DNA from: Cristatella mucedo
Taxonomy: Eukaryota > Bryozoa > Phylactolaemata > Cristatellidae
Reading direction: 5' to 3'
NCBI GenBank assembly: GCA_009760855.2
Contig: WPIO01000024.1
Span: forward strand, 2,887,001 to 2,951,000
DNA length: 64,000 nt
In this document: in pieces, positions 22,740 through 32,081 of the stretch
Layout: each line of letters opens with the position of its first letter
Position numbering within the stretch: the stretch's first letter is position 1
Translations under genes and position numbers: made by a program
Notes under the pieces: generated by a model
Databases searched by the model: none
Told to the model about the DNA's origin: nothing
What the model saw: the letters and a program-made list of their open reading frames with translations, nothing else

Positions 22740-22830
22740 TATAGCCCACCCTTACGGTGGAGAGTTGAAGATTGCCCACTGCCAGACTCGAACCACCTAT
22801 CCGCGTCGTAAATATTGGGAAACTTGCTGC
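22740..22830 (-). mobile_element. Possible tRNA-derived SINE remnant
   Basis: The minus strand holds GGTGGTTCGAGTCTGGC, a good B-box. I see no clear A-box upstream. Different from the 20.8-kb family. Confidence 0.35.
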
Positions 22831-24190
22831 TCAATTAATACGCTCATGTAGGCACTCATAAAATTCCCTGGCATCTAGAAGAGGTGGTGAATGATCGGTA
22901 GGTTTCTAGCTTCATTCAGGATTAGGTCAAGTTTAGTAGTAAGCATGTGCATTATATTTACATGCAATTTTACAAAGACTTGGGTTTACTTATTAGAAAC
23001 TACTGAGTAGATCAATTTTATAGTTCAGGAATTTAAATATACATTCGTCACATATTTTTGAATATGCCTAAAAAGGAAATTTTTAACAATTTCAAAAATT
23101 ATTATATGAAGTTATGTTTAATTTCTACTTAGAGAGGGTCTTTTATAGCTAATTATGCAAGTTGGTAAAATGGCACACCAGGTAAATCTGTCATGTTCCA
23201 TCATTCATAGATATGCCGTAGTAATACAATAAATAATTTAAGATTCTGAATTCTGTCTCAGACTCATATTTACAAACTCAATCACCCACCCTTAACTTTG
23301 CTTAGGCTGGTGCAGAAAGATTCTTGGCACGTTTAAAGACGAAAAAAGTAGCTCGCTTTCAAGTATTGAATTTAAATAGTTTATATAAGTAACAAATATT
23401 GGCTTTTCCTACCTCAATTAATTATTACTGAGCTAGTAACTGTAAAGTCGTTAAAATTAAATAGCCGTAAACTTAAAATACATCGTCAGGGTTATCTTGT
23501 CCTTTTTATTTTTAGCTGCAGAGTAACAGGGTTACAGCATTTACATGCAGTAAAATGTATACGTATACTTTGCAAAAATGTACCAAGAATAACTTAAATT
23601 AATTGCAGCATCCTACAAAAAATTTGAAGGCCAAACCTGCGGAATAGTCGAAATAGATCGCTCCGATTATTCCACATGAATAGCATGGACAGGGCTAGAA
23701 CCAGGTTGCCGAGCGCAAGTACGACAATTCGAGTTAGCTCACTCTGTAAGAGAAAGACCTCAGCGATTCAATAGTTTACTTGCAAAAGGACAATAAACTG
23801 GATTATGTCATAATTGCACAGAACTATTATTAGTGAACAGTAATGAGTTTGCAACACGATAAGAAGATGCCATTTTGAATTGCCACTAGATTTAGTTTAT
23901 CCAAATCAAATAAAATTACGCTAGCTATTCTTGAGCCGGAACAATAATATTCACTTGTCCAAGCTTATGTAAATTTCCATTATCAAAATTTTGCTGGATT
24001 TTTAGAATGAAAACTATATAGAGTACTTAATTTTGTCTTAAATAGTGGATGTGTTTATAATGATGCGTGGCAGCTCATTAGTATCAAAGTTAATATAACA
24101 CATTTTAGTGGTAGAAATTCGAAGTTTAACAGAATTCAAGCACTTAGCATACTTACACAATTAAAGTTTTCAAAATAAAGTTATAGTATT
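22830..24190. other. No recognisable feature
   Basis: AT-rich sequence without LINE tails, tRNA boxes or supported exons; probably 3' flank of gene A. Confidence 0.45.
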
Positions 24191-24192
24191 TA

Positions 24193-24534
24193 CTATTTTC
24201 GTGCATTAAAACGGTCCAAAATTGCAGAGAGCTGATTGAATTTGTTTGGTTTTTCATTGAATTGACAAGTGCCTGTCTTACTGCAGCCTTGTGCAGGGAG
24301 GTAGCCAATTATTCTGCCACGTTGAACATTAAGTGGCCTTTTAAAGAGATTAAAAGTGCAGCACAGGGAATAATTTGGGCAAAAGTACTGGCTGAATTTC
24401 AGAAAATAAATTGCTAAAGGACCAGAGGTGGTAAATGCCTTTGCTGCTGAGTTTAATGCAGGATTTGCACACGGTTCATGCAATTTATGTGCCCCTTGAA
24501 TCGATTCACATGGTAGATGCAACGCTATTGCAAA
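24193..24534 (-). CDS. Candidate terminal exon (gene A), cysteine-rich protein
   Basis: One hundred and thirteen codons and a TAG stop, after acceptor AACAGGTTTGCAG in phase 0, which matches the end of the exon at 26198-26295. It reads FAIALHLPCESIQGAHKLHE, PCANPALNSAAKAFTTSGPL, then CPNYSLCCTFNLFKRPLN and GCSKTGTCQFNEKPNKFNQL. Seven cysteines suggest an extracellular, disulphide-bonded C terminus. An internal GCA/GTAAGA could act as an alternative donor. I saw no AATAAA within 150 bases downstream on this strand. No family is recognised for this part. Confidence 0.5.
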   Translation of the reverse strand, partial: FAIALHLPCESIQGAHKLHEPCANPALNSAAKAFTTSGPLAIYFLKFSQYFCPNYSLCCTFNLFKRPLNVQRGRIIGYLPAQGCSKTGTCQFNEKPNKFNQLSAILDRFNARK

Positions 24535-24539
24535 CTGCA

Positions 24540-25338
24540 AACCTGTTAAAATCTACTAAACATAGTCAGCCTGTCTGTAGATAAAGCATTTGAATGAGCA
24601 GATCTAAACTACATTTGATTAGACTTCGAGCAAAAATGATCGTATTGGTATTCTGTGAAAGATTTTGCGCCGAGCAGAAGAGGCCAGTTTTAATTGAATG
24701 ATTCTACGATTTTCTGAGCATTGCTACGACTGTCCCAACCGAATGGACTGCCACTGAACACAAAATACTGTCAAATTGCTGCAAAGAATGCAAGTGGAAT
24801 GCAGCACTGTTTTAATATACTGTGCAATCAATAGGACATGTATGCTACAAGATCAGTTTCGTTTATTTGGCTTCTCCGGCCTGCTGATATCCCTGTTGCT
24901 GTAGCATAGTGAGAAAACTCATGGCAGTTGGGATTGTTAATATACACCGCTCTTCTTAATGCTACAAGAGCACCGAATAATTTGAGGCTGACTCGTAGTC
25001 ACGTATGATGTCGCTTCGCTACCGGAAAATTGAGTCTAATGCCGAAATTAGTCATTTCCTCTTTTATGAGGAAACCTTGGCATTGCAAAGTTGGTGCATT
25101 GCAATCGTTACAATCCCCTTCAGATTATTTTAATTATATATTTAAATGATTATACCCAAGTGATCGATTAATATAATTAGGCTTCTCGCAGCACTTTCCT
25201 AAGCAATAAAGTAATTGGCCTTGAAAATCTTGAACTTTTACTTTCAATAATGAAAAAGTATGTAGTTTCTTTCCTTACAGAGCTGCCTATAGAAATTGCC
25301 TCACTATTGGTAGTTCAATCATTATACTTAAGGATAAT
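24540..25338. other. Proposed intron of gene A, nothing else seen
   Basis: Lies between the exons at 26.2 and 24.5 kb. No repeat until the LINE at 25340. Confidence 0.35.
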
Positions 25339-25339
25339 A

Positions 25340-25469
25340 CTAACACTAATAATAATCATAATATGCATTTGATATAGCGATCTCAGTGCACTTAATCTAG
25401 TTCTCTCTCTCTATATATATCTCTCTTTCTCTCTCTTTCTCTCTCTCTCTCTCCCACTCTCTCTATCGC

Positions 25470-25526
<57 letters not shown>

Positions 25527-25905
25527 TTCTCTTTCACTCTCTTTATCTTTCTCTCTCACTAGGCACATTAAATCAGGTGCAAAGCAAGAACAATCGGATA
25601 GTTAGACAGCAAGAATATAACGGTTTGGAACGTCATGCACAGAGCCAGCATGCAAGTACATTTATTAAAAGTATGCACAGTGTCAGCACGCATAAGTAGG
25701 TACAGGACGAATCACATGGACCCACTAAATACTGCTGGGATGTGCGTTATTATTTTCTTTTTAAATTGGGTCGAGTCAGGGGATGTCGGAACGTCAGCCG
25801 AGAGTAAAGTCCGGACTTTCTGAGCGTACGTACGAAAGGCACCGTCTGAAAGGAATTTGAGGTTTCTACGAGGTACAAATAAACGATTAAATTCCGAAAA
25901 GCAGG
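25340..25905 (-). mobile_element. LINE family A 3' end, stem-loop invaded by (CT)n
   Basis: The tail (AATAATCATAAT), the left half of the stem-loop (TAGCGATCTCAGTGCACTTA) and the right half (AGGCACATTAAATCAGGTGC) are separated by about 160 bases of CTCTCT repeat, where ordinary copies have only ATCTCTTTCT. The upstream part continues to TTCCGAAAAGCAGGTC. Confidence 0.88.
25404..25560. repeat. (CT)n microsatellite
   Basis: Long CT run with TTTCTC interruptions, grown from the CTCTCT in the LINE stem-loop. Confidence 0.98.
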
Positions 25906-26197
25906 TCTATCTGTTATTCTTTAAAAACGTTTTGAAAGATTCAATTTGGCTTTATCTAGTGCAGCATTTCTAGCGGTCACAAAATGCATCAATGCACGCT
26001 AAATGAATGAACAACTTGAATAGTTATCTTAGCGTTTTCAAATTTGGCTGTAAAAATCGACTGCAAGCACATTGGCGGGACTTGTAATATTTGTGCACAA
26101 TGCTAGTCCCATTGAGGCAACTAAGAACTCACTAGCAAATTTAGTTTCATGCAAACTTGCATACATTTTGTATTTTTGGTGCGAATAATTTACTCAC

Positions 26198-26295
26198 CAT
26201 TTTTACCGACGGGGGCGATAGAGGCTTTCGAAACCTGCTCAATGGCACCGTCGTAAGACTTTGGCAAACAGGTTTAGTTGAGTTTGCGCAGCAGT
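26198..26295 (-). CDS. Candidate internal exon (gene A), cysteine-rich
   Basis: Ninety-eight bases between acceptor TATCATATTTACAG and donor AAAATG/GTGAGT, both strong. Phase 1 in, phase 0 out, matching both neighbours. It reads CCANSTKPVCQSLTTVPLS, then RFRKPLSPPSVKM. The intron before it is only 116 bases. A second frame over the 3' half (SYDGAIEQVSKASIAP) is also open and looks protein-like, but it meets a stop before the acceptor. Confidence 0.5.
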
Positions 26296-26411
26296 CTGTA
26301 AATATGATACGTACCTTTAACAGCCACATCACATTCAAAAATTGAGAAATTCACTACTAAAGCTGCTGAATTGATGGCTGCATTGTCTATCCTGCTCTCT
26401 CGACTTTTTAC

Positions 26412-26537
26412 CTGCGTACTCTTCTGTAAGGCATGACCTGTATATTGACTGACACGCCTGGTCTTTGGTTATGCAGGTGGGAGAAAAATCGCTGTCGGCT
26501 GGACAAAAGAACTGATTACTTGCACAGAAATCTTGCA
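26412..26537 (-). CDS. Candidate internal exon (gene A), LDLa-like cysteine module
   Basis: Forty-one codons, phase 1 at both ends, between acceptor TTATTGATTTCAG and donor CGCAG/GTAAAA. It reads QDFCASNQFFCPADSDFSPT, then CITKDQACQSIYRSCLTEEY. The spacing C-x5-F-C-x8-C-I-x5-C resembles the first half of an LDL-receptor class A repeat, and such extracellular modules are commonly flanked by phase-1 introns. The acidic calcium-binding DxSDE motif of that family is missing, so it is at best a diverged relative. Confidence 0.52.
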
Positions 26538-26599
26538 CTGAAATCAATAAATTGATGCTGCTTGGGTCTTTTGCCATGAGCTATGCACATGAAAATAGC

Positions 26600-27225
26600 C
26601 TCTGGTTTCATGAAAACAGTGACCAAATCTGGAGCACGCTGCGGAAAATCTACTAAATTAAATGTATTCAATTCAACCCTAGGCCGGTCATATGATACGT
26701 GCTGCTAAAAATACGGTGAAAATACTGAGACCATAGTTCCTGAAAAGGGATAGAAATAGCGTAGTGATCAAGTCATTTTCCGGAATATTTCAGGGTTTAC
26801 TCCGCATTACTAAAATGCAGCATTAGAATATAGCCCTGAATGTATAATTGATCAGATAAGAACATCTTACTTTTTATAATGAATTAAGACAGAAAATAAA
26901 TTGACGAAATTTACCACACGTTCAATATCGAGGCTTTTTCCTAAGCAAGCGATAGTAATCTGTTAACTGCGATCGTGCCTATTTACTATGCATTCTTGAA
27001 GCGTAAAATAAGCAGATAAACACAATATAACTACAGTTATTGTAGCCAACAAAAAAAAATGTTTAATCGTAAATACCCTTTGAAATGACTTACTTTCAGT
27101 TAATTAGGTTATGACTCAGATCAGGCCTAAGCTTAACCTATATTCAATTCTCAGTTTTATGTGCGGCTATTTAAATTATATTTGATTTTGAGGTATACGC
27201 TTTCACAAATGTAGTACTATAGGCT
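26600..27225. other. No recognisable feature
   Basis: AT-rich; proposed intron of gene A. Confidence 0.35.
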
Positions 27226-27229
27226 AATC

Positions 27230-27650
27230 GGTCTTCATTTGAGTGACTTCCACTGCACCTATCGGCTCACAAGTCGGTACTGGCTACGTAATAAACAGCC
27301 TACCGACTTCAATAGTCAGTTACTCCTTAAAGGTGCAGTTATTATTTTGCTTTGGCCTACCTGTCCTAATCAGCTTCACAACAGGCCTGCCAGAGAACTT
27401 CGTGATCTTCTGAATTCGATCGATTTATTAAAAGGCTGGCCAAAGTTTAACTATTATGTAACATTGCCTTCAAATACAGTACGTCCAAAGCTTGGAACTC
27501 ACTACCGACTTATTCTACTTTGTCTCAAGTTTAGAGGACGTAGAGAAAGAATAAAATTGCAACCTTTTTACATAATCATTGCACTTTTCCGAATTAATTC
27601 TATATTTGTGCGGCTGTGCGTTATGCACCTATGCTGTTTCTGACGAGAGC
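27230..27650 (+). mobile_element. Probable LINE C-terminal fragment (different family)
   Basis: Broken frames resemble the end of CR1-type ORF2: LPAELRDL-like and KAWNSLP-like words (CCAAAGCTTGGAACTCACTA). It does not carry either family's 3' end as seen elsewhere. Confidence 0.45.
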
Positions 27651-27714
27651 AAACCCTAGGTACTTGTACAGCACCTACTTAACTTGTGTTTGTTGTTCGT
27701 ACATTGCTTATATG

Positions 27715-28265
27715 TTGATTATTGAGTGAAAGTTATTTATGGTGGCAGTAATCTATCGCCCACCAGTAACAAAGTCTTCCTTTAACCAGATTTATCTGGT
27801 CTCATAAGTTTATGCTATCATCCTTAATTATTGACGAATCCTGCTCTTTAGATCATAAGCCACTCTCGTTCAATATAAAGTGTGTATCCTTTCCCACATC
27901 CAAAATCACCTGCGAATCACAAAATGTCAAGAACCTCAACATTGATGTGTCAGAGCGAAAATTTCTTCTTCACCACCACTAATCAAGCCTCCATCCGACC
28001 AGTCGTAACTGGTAGATTGCTACAGCACAACAGAAGGGGAAGTGTTTAGCGAGTTGGAACCAGTGACGAAGACCAATACTCCCCCTCGCTCAGACCGCCT
28101 ATGGTTTACCACACACACTAAACTCGCTAGGTGTACAAAGCACCAATTTGAGAAAGCCTGTTAAAGATCAGGATTGAATGTCCATCGTCAGGCTTACGAA
28201 GACCATGTGGATCACACCAGTCGATCCTAGAAAAGGTCTAATTTCTACGAAGTTGGGTTGAATCA
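27715..28265 (+). mobile_element. LINE endonuclease-to-linker fragment, decayed
   Basis: GTGGCAGTAATCTATCGCCC codes for VAVIYRPP, the strand near the active site of APE-type LINE endonucleases. About 370 bases further, PRSDRLWFTTH and SGLNVHRQAYEDH resemble the linker before the RT. Several stops. It follows a 3'-terminal LINE fragment, so the order is not that of one element. Confidence 0.55.
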
Positions 28266-28596
28266 CTGGTGCAAAATCCTAAAATGCTGACGTCTACAAT
28301 AATTCATCTCCTACTTCGCTCGCGGGTTGTTTCCTTATCAAGTGATCCTTATGTTGATATAGGCAATGACAGAGAAATCAAACCAATCATCCCAAGGTTG
28401 CAGCATCCTCTCTTGACAATCGTCCCTACACAACCTCAACACAGGACTCACGCCAATCGACTCAGGGTTCTCTCTCGATGTCTCCATTCAAGGAGGCCAC
28501 GAGTGCCCTTATCATTCAAAATATCTCCTAGTCAAAGAAGAATACTAATTATAAATAATGAATACTTTTTAAAAGAATGAAATATAATGTACTGCA

Positions 28597-29376
28597 ATAA
28601 ACGCTTTTCGTTTTATTGATTACAATAAACAGCATTACTTTGGAGATCAGACGACTTGAAGTTGCTGGCGAAGTTAGAGGAGGAATTCAAATGATTAACG
28701 AAATCATATTCACCAGTTTGATCTCTTCACACGCTTTCCTCACTTTCATCTGCAAGGGTTTTAAAAAAATATGTCCTATGAGGTCTGCTTCATCCTCTCT
28801 TTCAGAATTTTTCTGAAATGAGCTAGGCAAGTTTGGTTAAACAGCTCTATCGCACGCTCATTTAAACCTTTTTCTGTGTGTTTCTTTTGAATAAAGCCTG
28901 AGGATTCCTTTCACATTGCTAACATTCACTGAATCTCACTTGTAAAGATAACCTCTCCCTTCTCAGCTATTCTTACTTCTTACAGAACCTCCAATTGCTG
29001 CAGCAGTTTATGCAGCCCCTTTATCACATACTTTGTCATTTCATCGGAGTGCTCCTCCATGAACTCGTTCCGGTCGCCCTCATCTATGTCCGGGCCTATG
29101 GACTTGCTAAGGAATAGAGTCCCTTCCACCACGTTACTTCGATTCGAGTCTTTGAAAATCTGCTTCAGACACTACCTCAAGCCAAAGCATCTACCGAGCA
29201 AATGTCAGAGTCCTCTTGGTGACGCTGCTAATAAATATCAATTTTCTGGGGCACATCACGATGTTGTCATGGTCCTTCCGGAACTCCTAAAAGCACTCGT
29301 CACACGAATATAATCTTTCAACTCAAAGCAAAAGACTATCGACAGCTCGTACCTCGAAAAAACTCGTACGTTGGGA
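28597..29376 (-). mobile_element. Tigger/pogo-type DNA transposon remnant, transposase C terminus and one TIR
   Basis: On the minus strand, after the inverted repeat at 29338-29376, broken frames read EGDRNEFMEEHSDEMTKYVI and LHKLLQQLEV, then LNERAIELFNQTCLAHFRK and ILKER. These fit the C-terminal part of Tigger/jerky transposases, where a conserved RAxxLFNDN and HFRxILKRR block ends the protein. The N-terminal DNA-binding region and all three DDE residues are absent, so most of the element was deleted. It lies in the proposed long intron of gene A. Confidence 0.78.
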
Positions 29377-29727
29377 CATTCTTAAAAAAAGGTAACGTTG
29401 TGTAACGGTACACTGCATAACCGCATTCAGGGGCTAGCAATGAAGTAAACAGCTTGTCAGTAGCAGCACGTGACAGCTGAACAAAATACGCAGCAGTCGG
29501 CACCGGGAGAGTGTAGATCGTGTCAGAAGAATTGAGGAAGTGACTTTTAGGGTCTCGGGTCCTCTTACTCACGACTTCGGCCGCCTGCGGTATTTAACCG
29601 TAAGCATGGAACAATTTCTTTAACTTCTTTAATTCATTTAATGACCCGAGTGTACGAGTAGGCAAAACCTAATGCAGCAGTAAAGCTGAGTAATAATATT
29701 ACTGATAATAGCTTATTTAAAAGCCTC

Positions 29728-29835
29728 ATTTTTGTAGCGGTAGAAGAGCCTCTACAGCTATCTCCACCTCTTGCAATTGAGAATAGAGGATCGCAAGTTC
29801 GACGCTACGACCTCAGTCGTGAAGAGCAAATATCT
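29728..29835 (+). mobile_element. Possible tRNA-derived SINE remnant
   Basis: GTAGCGGTAGAAGAGCC is A-box-like, and GATCGCAAGTTCGACGCTA about 60 bases later is B-box-like. Single copy in the window. Confidence 0.4.
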
Positions 29836-29849
29836 TACCTCCTGAACTG

Positions 29850-30770
29850 TTACAGCCCTAGTAGACCCCTATTCTAGGCTTTCACTGGACCTCTGCTTTG
29901 TCTCACTTGCCTCAAAGTGACCAATGGACAGACGTCAGTAACTTATCTCACTAAAGTTAAGTTCAGAAACTGCCATCGTACATATACGAGTGTTTAATCT
30001 GTAATTTATACTTATGTTGACATTATCACGACGTATTCCAGTTTTCATGCACGTATTTTAGGAGCAAAGGGGATGCTGATTATGCTTGACGCTTTATTTT
30101 AAGCAAGATTTCTTCAGTATATTACCCAAAATCGTGGTAAAATACGCAAACTAACTGACTTTTGCAAGTTGAATCATGCCACAAAGAGACCGGAGACGTT
30201 TGACTCGACACAGTATATAAAATTTTTTACTGGGCCAAGGATATACAGGCAACATCCGGATTACTGGTTTTATTATAACTAGTTAATCTATTGAAATAAA
30301 TTTTCTTTTGATGTCAAACGTGGTTCTTTACAGCTCCGCCTTAAAATTCACACTAACGCATTCAAAGTGACCAAATTATAAATTGGGAGTTCGTCTCTAT
30401 AGAGGAATAGCAACATTGTTTCTGAATAACCTAGTCAAGCGCTCTATTAGATGAGCTGTAAAGATTAGTATTAATTGAACGTTTAACACGAGGCTTTGCA
30501 GCCTTGTTTTTCAATTTCTCATACGGCTATAGCCGCATTCAAATTAGCTAAGTCTCACAATTGGAATGTTTAGGATTTCTATTTGCTGCCAATCGACGGA
30601 TATTTTCTTGTCGTCTGCAAAACTGACAGAAGATGTAATTTATTTCAGTGCATTACATGGCTGCATATTAAATAAAAGAAAGAAGATCTAACTGCTGTTA
30701 AATGCAAATATTTTTATTATGATTTTCATACTTAATAGTTTCACGTGGATGCTAACAATTTAAACTCCCT
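29850..30770. other. No recognisable feature
   Basis: AT-rich non-coding sequence. Confidence 0.4.
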
Positions 30771-30774
30771 CTCG

Positions 30775-30947
30775 GTGCTTGTGTTGCTGAGTGGTTAAGG
30801 TGATTGCCTCGAACCGAGATCGAGGTAAATGTTGTTGATGGTCTTGTCTTCAAGCCCGAGGCTGCTTTAAAATGCCCTAATAGAGAATAAGCTCTCTTAG
30901 GGCTCTATGCAAATACAGAAATATATATATATATATATATATATATG
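30775..30947 (+). mobile_element. tRNA-derived SINE, second type, with (AT)n tail
   Basis: GTTGCTGAGTGGTTAAGGTG is a near-perfect class II tRNA A-box. CCTCGAACCGAGATCGAGG follows, then a degenerate B-box (GTCTTCAAGCCCG) and ATAGAGAATAAGCTCTCTTA, which can fold. The AT repeat from 30922 may be its expanded tail. The body differs from the 20.8-kb family. Confidence 0.65.
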
Positions 30948-31180
30948 TCGTTTTAATTTAAATTCCTTTACTAAAAATTTTGAGTGCAGACGAACCTCTG
31001 GTTACCGTTGGCTATACTAAATATTAGTCTCTATTTACTGGATTGATTTAATTTAAATTGCTGTAATTATGATATTTCATTAAAAGGCAATTTTCCTCCA
31101 CCCTAACTTCCAGACGCAACACCTACAAGATAACGAGAACAAATTTCACCCGTCCTAATTGGAGATCGCGTTCATCTTAC

Positions 31181-31438
31181 GTCAGCTTGGTTATGCAATA
31201 ATTGGTGCATGCCGGATAAAGCCACTAGCTTACGGTCGCAAGAGTCCTTCTTAAATTTCATCATTGTCACCTTGGTTGAGCACTGGCCAAATGAACAAAA
31301 TCCTTTAATCTTTGTGTTGCAAGAAATGCCATCAGCTGGTTCCACGTGAATACGCTCGCATTTGCTGATGTTCAGGTAAGGAATCTCGCAAAATGCTTCC
31401 TTACATACTTCCCCAGATACTGCTACCAAGTCTTTTTC
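31181..31438 (-). CDS. Candidate internal exon (gene A), ADAMTS-like cysteine-rich module
   Basis: Eighty-six codons, phase 0 at both ends, between acceptor GTTTTTTCTTGTCAG and donor GCTGAC/GTAAGA. It reads EVCKEAFCEIPYLNISKCER, then HVEPADGISCNTKIKGFCSF and GQCST. The order C-x3-FC-x9-C, then PADG-x2-C, then FC-x2-GQC is the pattern of the cysteine-rich module of ADAMTS-type (M12B) metalloproteinases, where PxADGTxC is followed by KWCxxGxC. These are secreted proteases or matrix proteins. No catalytic HExxH exon was found in this window. Gene A's next recognised exon starts in phase 1, so at least one exon between 31.2 and 26.5 kb is missing from this list. Confidence 0.58.
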
Positions 31439-31595
31439 CTGACAAGAAAAAACAGTAGGCTACAAATTGCCAAATTTTTCCTATCGTTTTTATGCGGGCG
31501 AGTTCGAGTTTAGATGATCAAAAGTGCTGCTTAATATTACTGGTGGATTAATTCGCCAGTACTTTCGTATTTTCTGTCCTATATCGGCTGTAAGA

Positions 31596-31690
31596 CGTTT
31601 CCCCGGACGTTTCCTCAGACATTTCATCCCTGGTGGACCCTAGGACATACCCTCCCGAAATTTCCCCACGGGATAAGACGTTCCCACTAT
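31596..31690 (+). repeat. GC-rich degenerate repeat, copy 1
   Basis: GACGTTTCCCCGGACGTTTC, then CAGACATTTCATCC and GAAATTTCCCCACGGG: a roughly 15-base unit GACATTTCCCC. The copy at 34676-34795 is in the opposite orientation. Confidence 0.7.
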
Positions 31691-31728
31691 GTTGATGAAT
31701 GCATAACTGAGAATACATACACACACAC

Positions 31729-31737
<9 letters not shown>

Positions 31738-31802
<65 letters not shown>

Positions 31803-31803
31803 C
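31738..31803. repeat. (AT)n microsatellite
   Basis: About 65 bases of TA with CA/AT interruptions. Confidence 0.98.
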
Positions 31804-32081
31804 ATGATCAAATTAAGTTCACACTCTAATGAAATAAAATCAACTCAGTGGTAATTGACTTTTTTAAATTCCGTATGACATATTCGCTGGTTGGCCTTGT
31901 ATTACACCGTCCATTTGAGTAGGATACCCACAAAAACTGTACTTCGATATTTTGCTCGATGACTTACTGATTATTCAATCAGATCAAACACGAAAATGGG
32001 TATACGAAGTACCATATTACTGCACAGAATCATAACCCGATCAGATTTATGAATGACTAAGACGGTCAATCTTGAAGATAT

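Noticed and set aside
22740-22830. Intact tRNA gene
   Set aside because: Only a B-box is present; no cloverleaf can be drawn. The same holds for the other tRNA-like sites.
29336-29572. 78-codon minus frame
   Set aside because: It overlaps the Tigger inverted repeat at its end and has no splice support.
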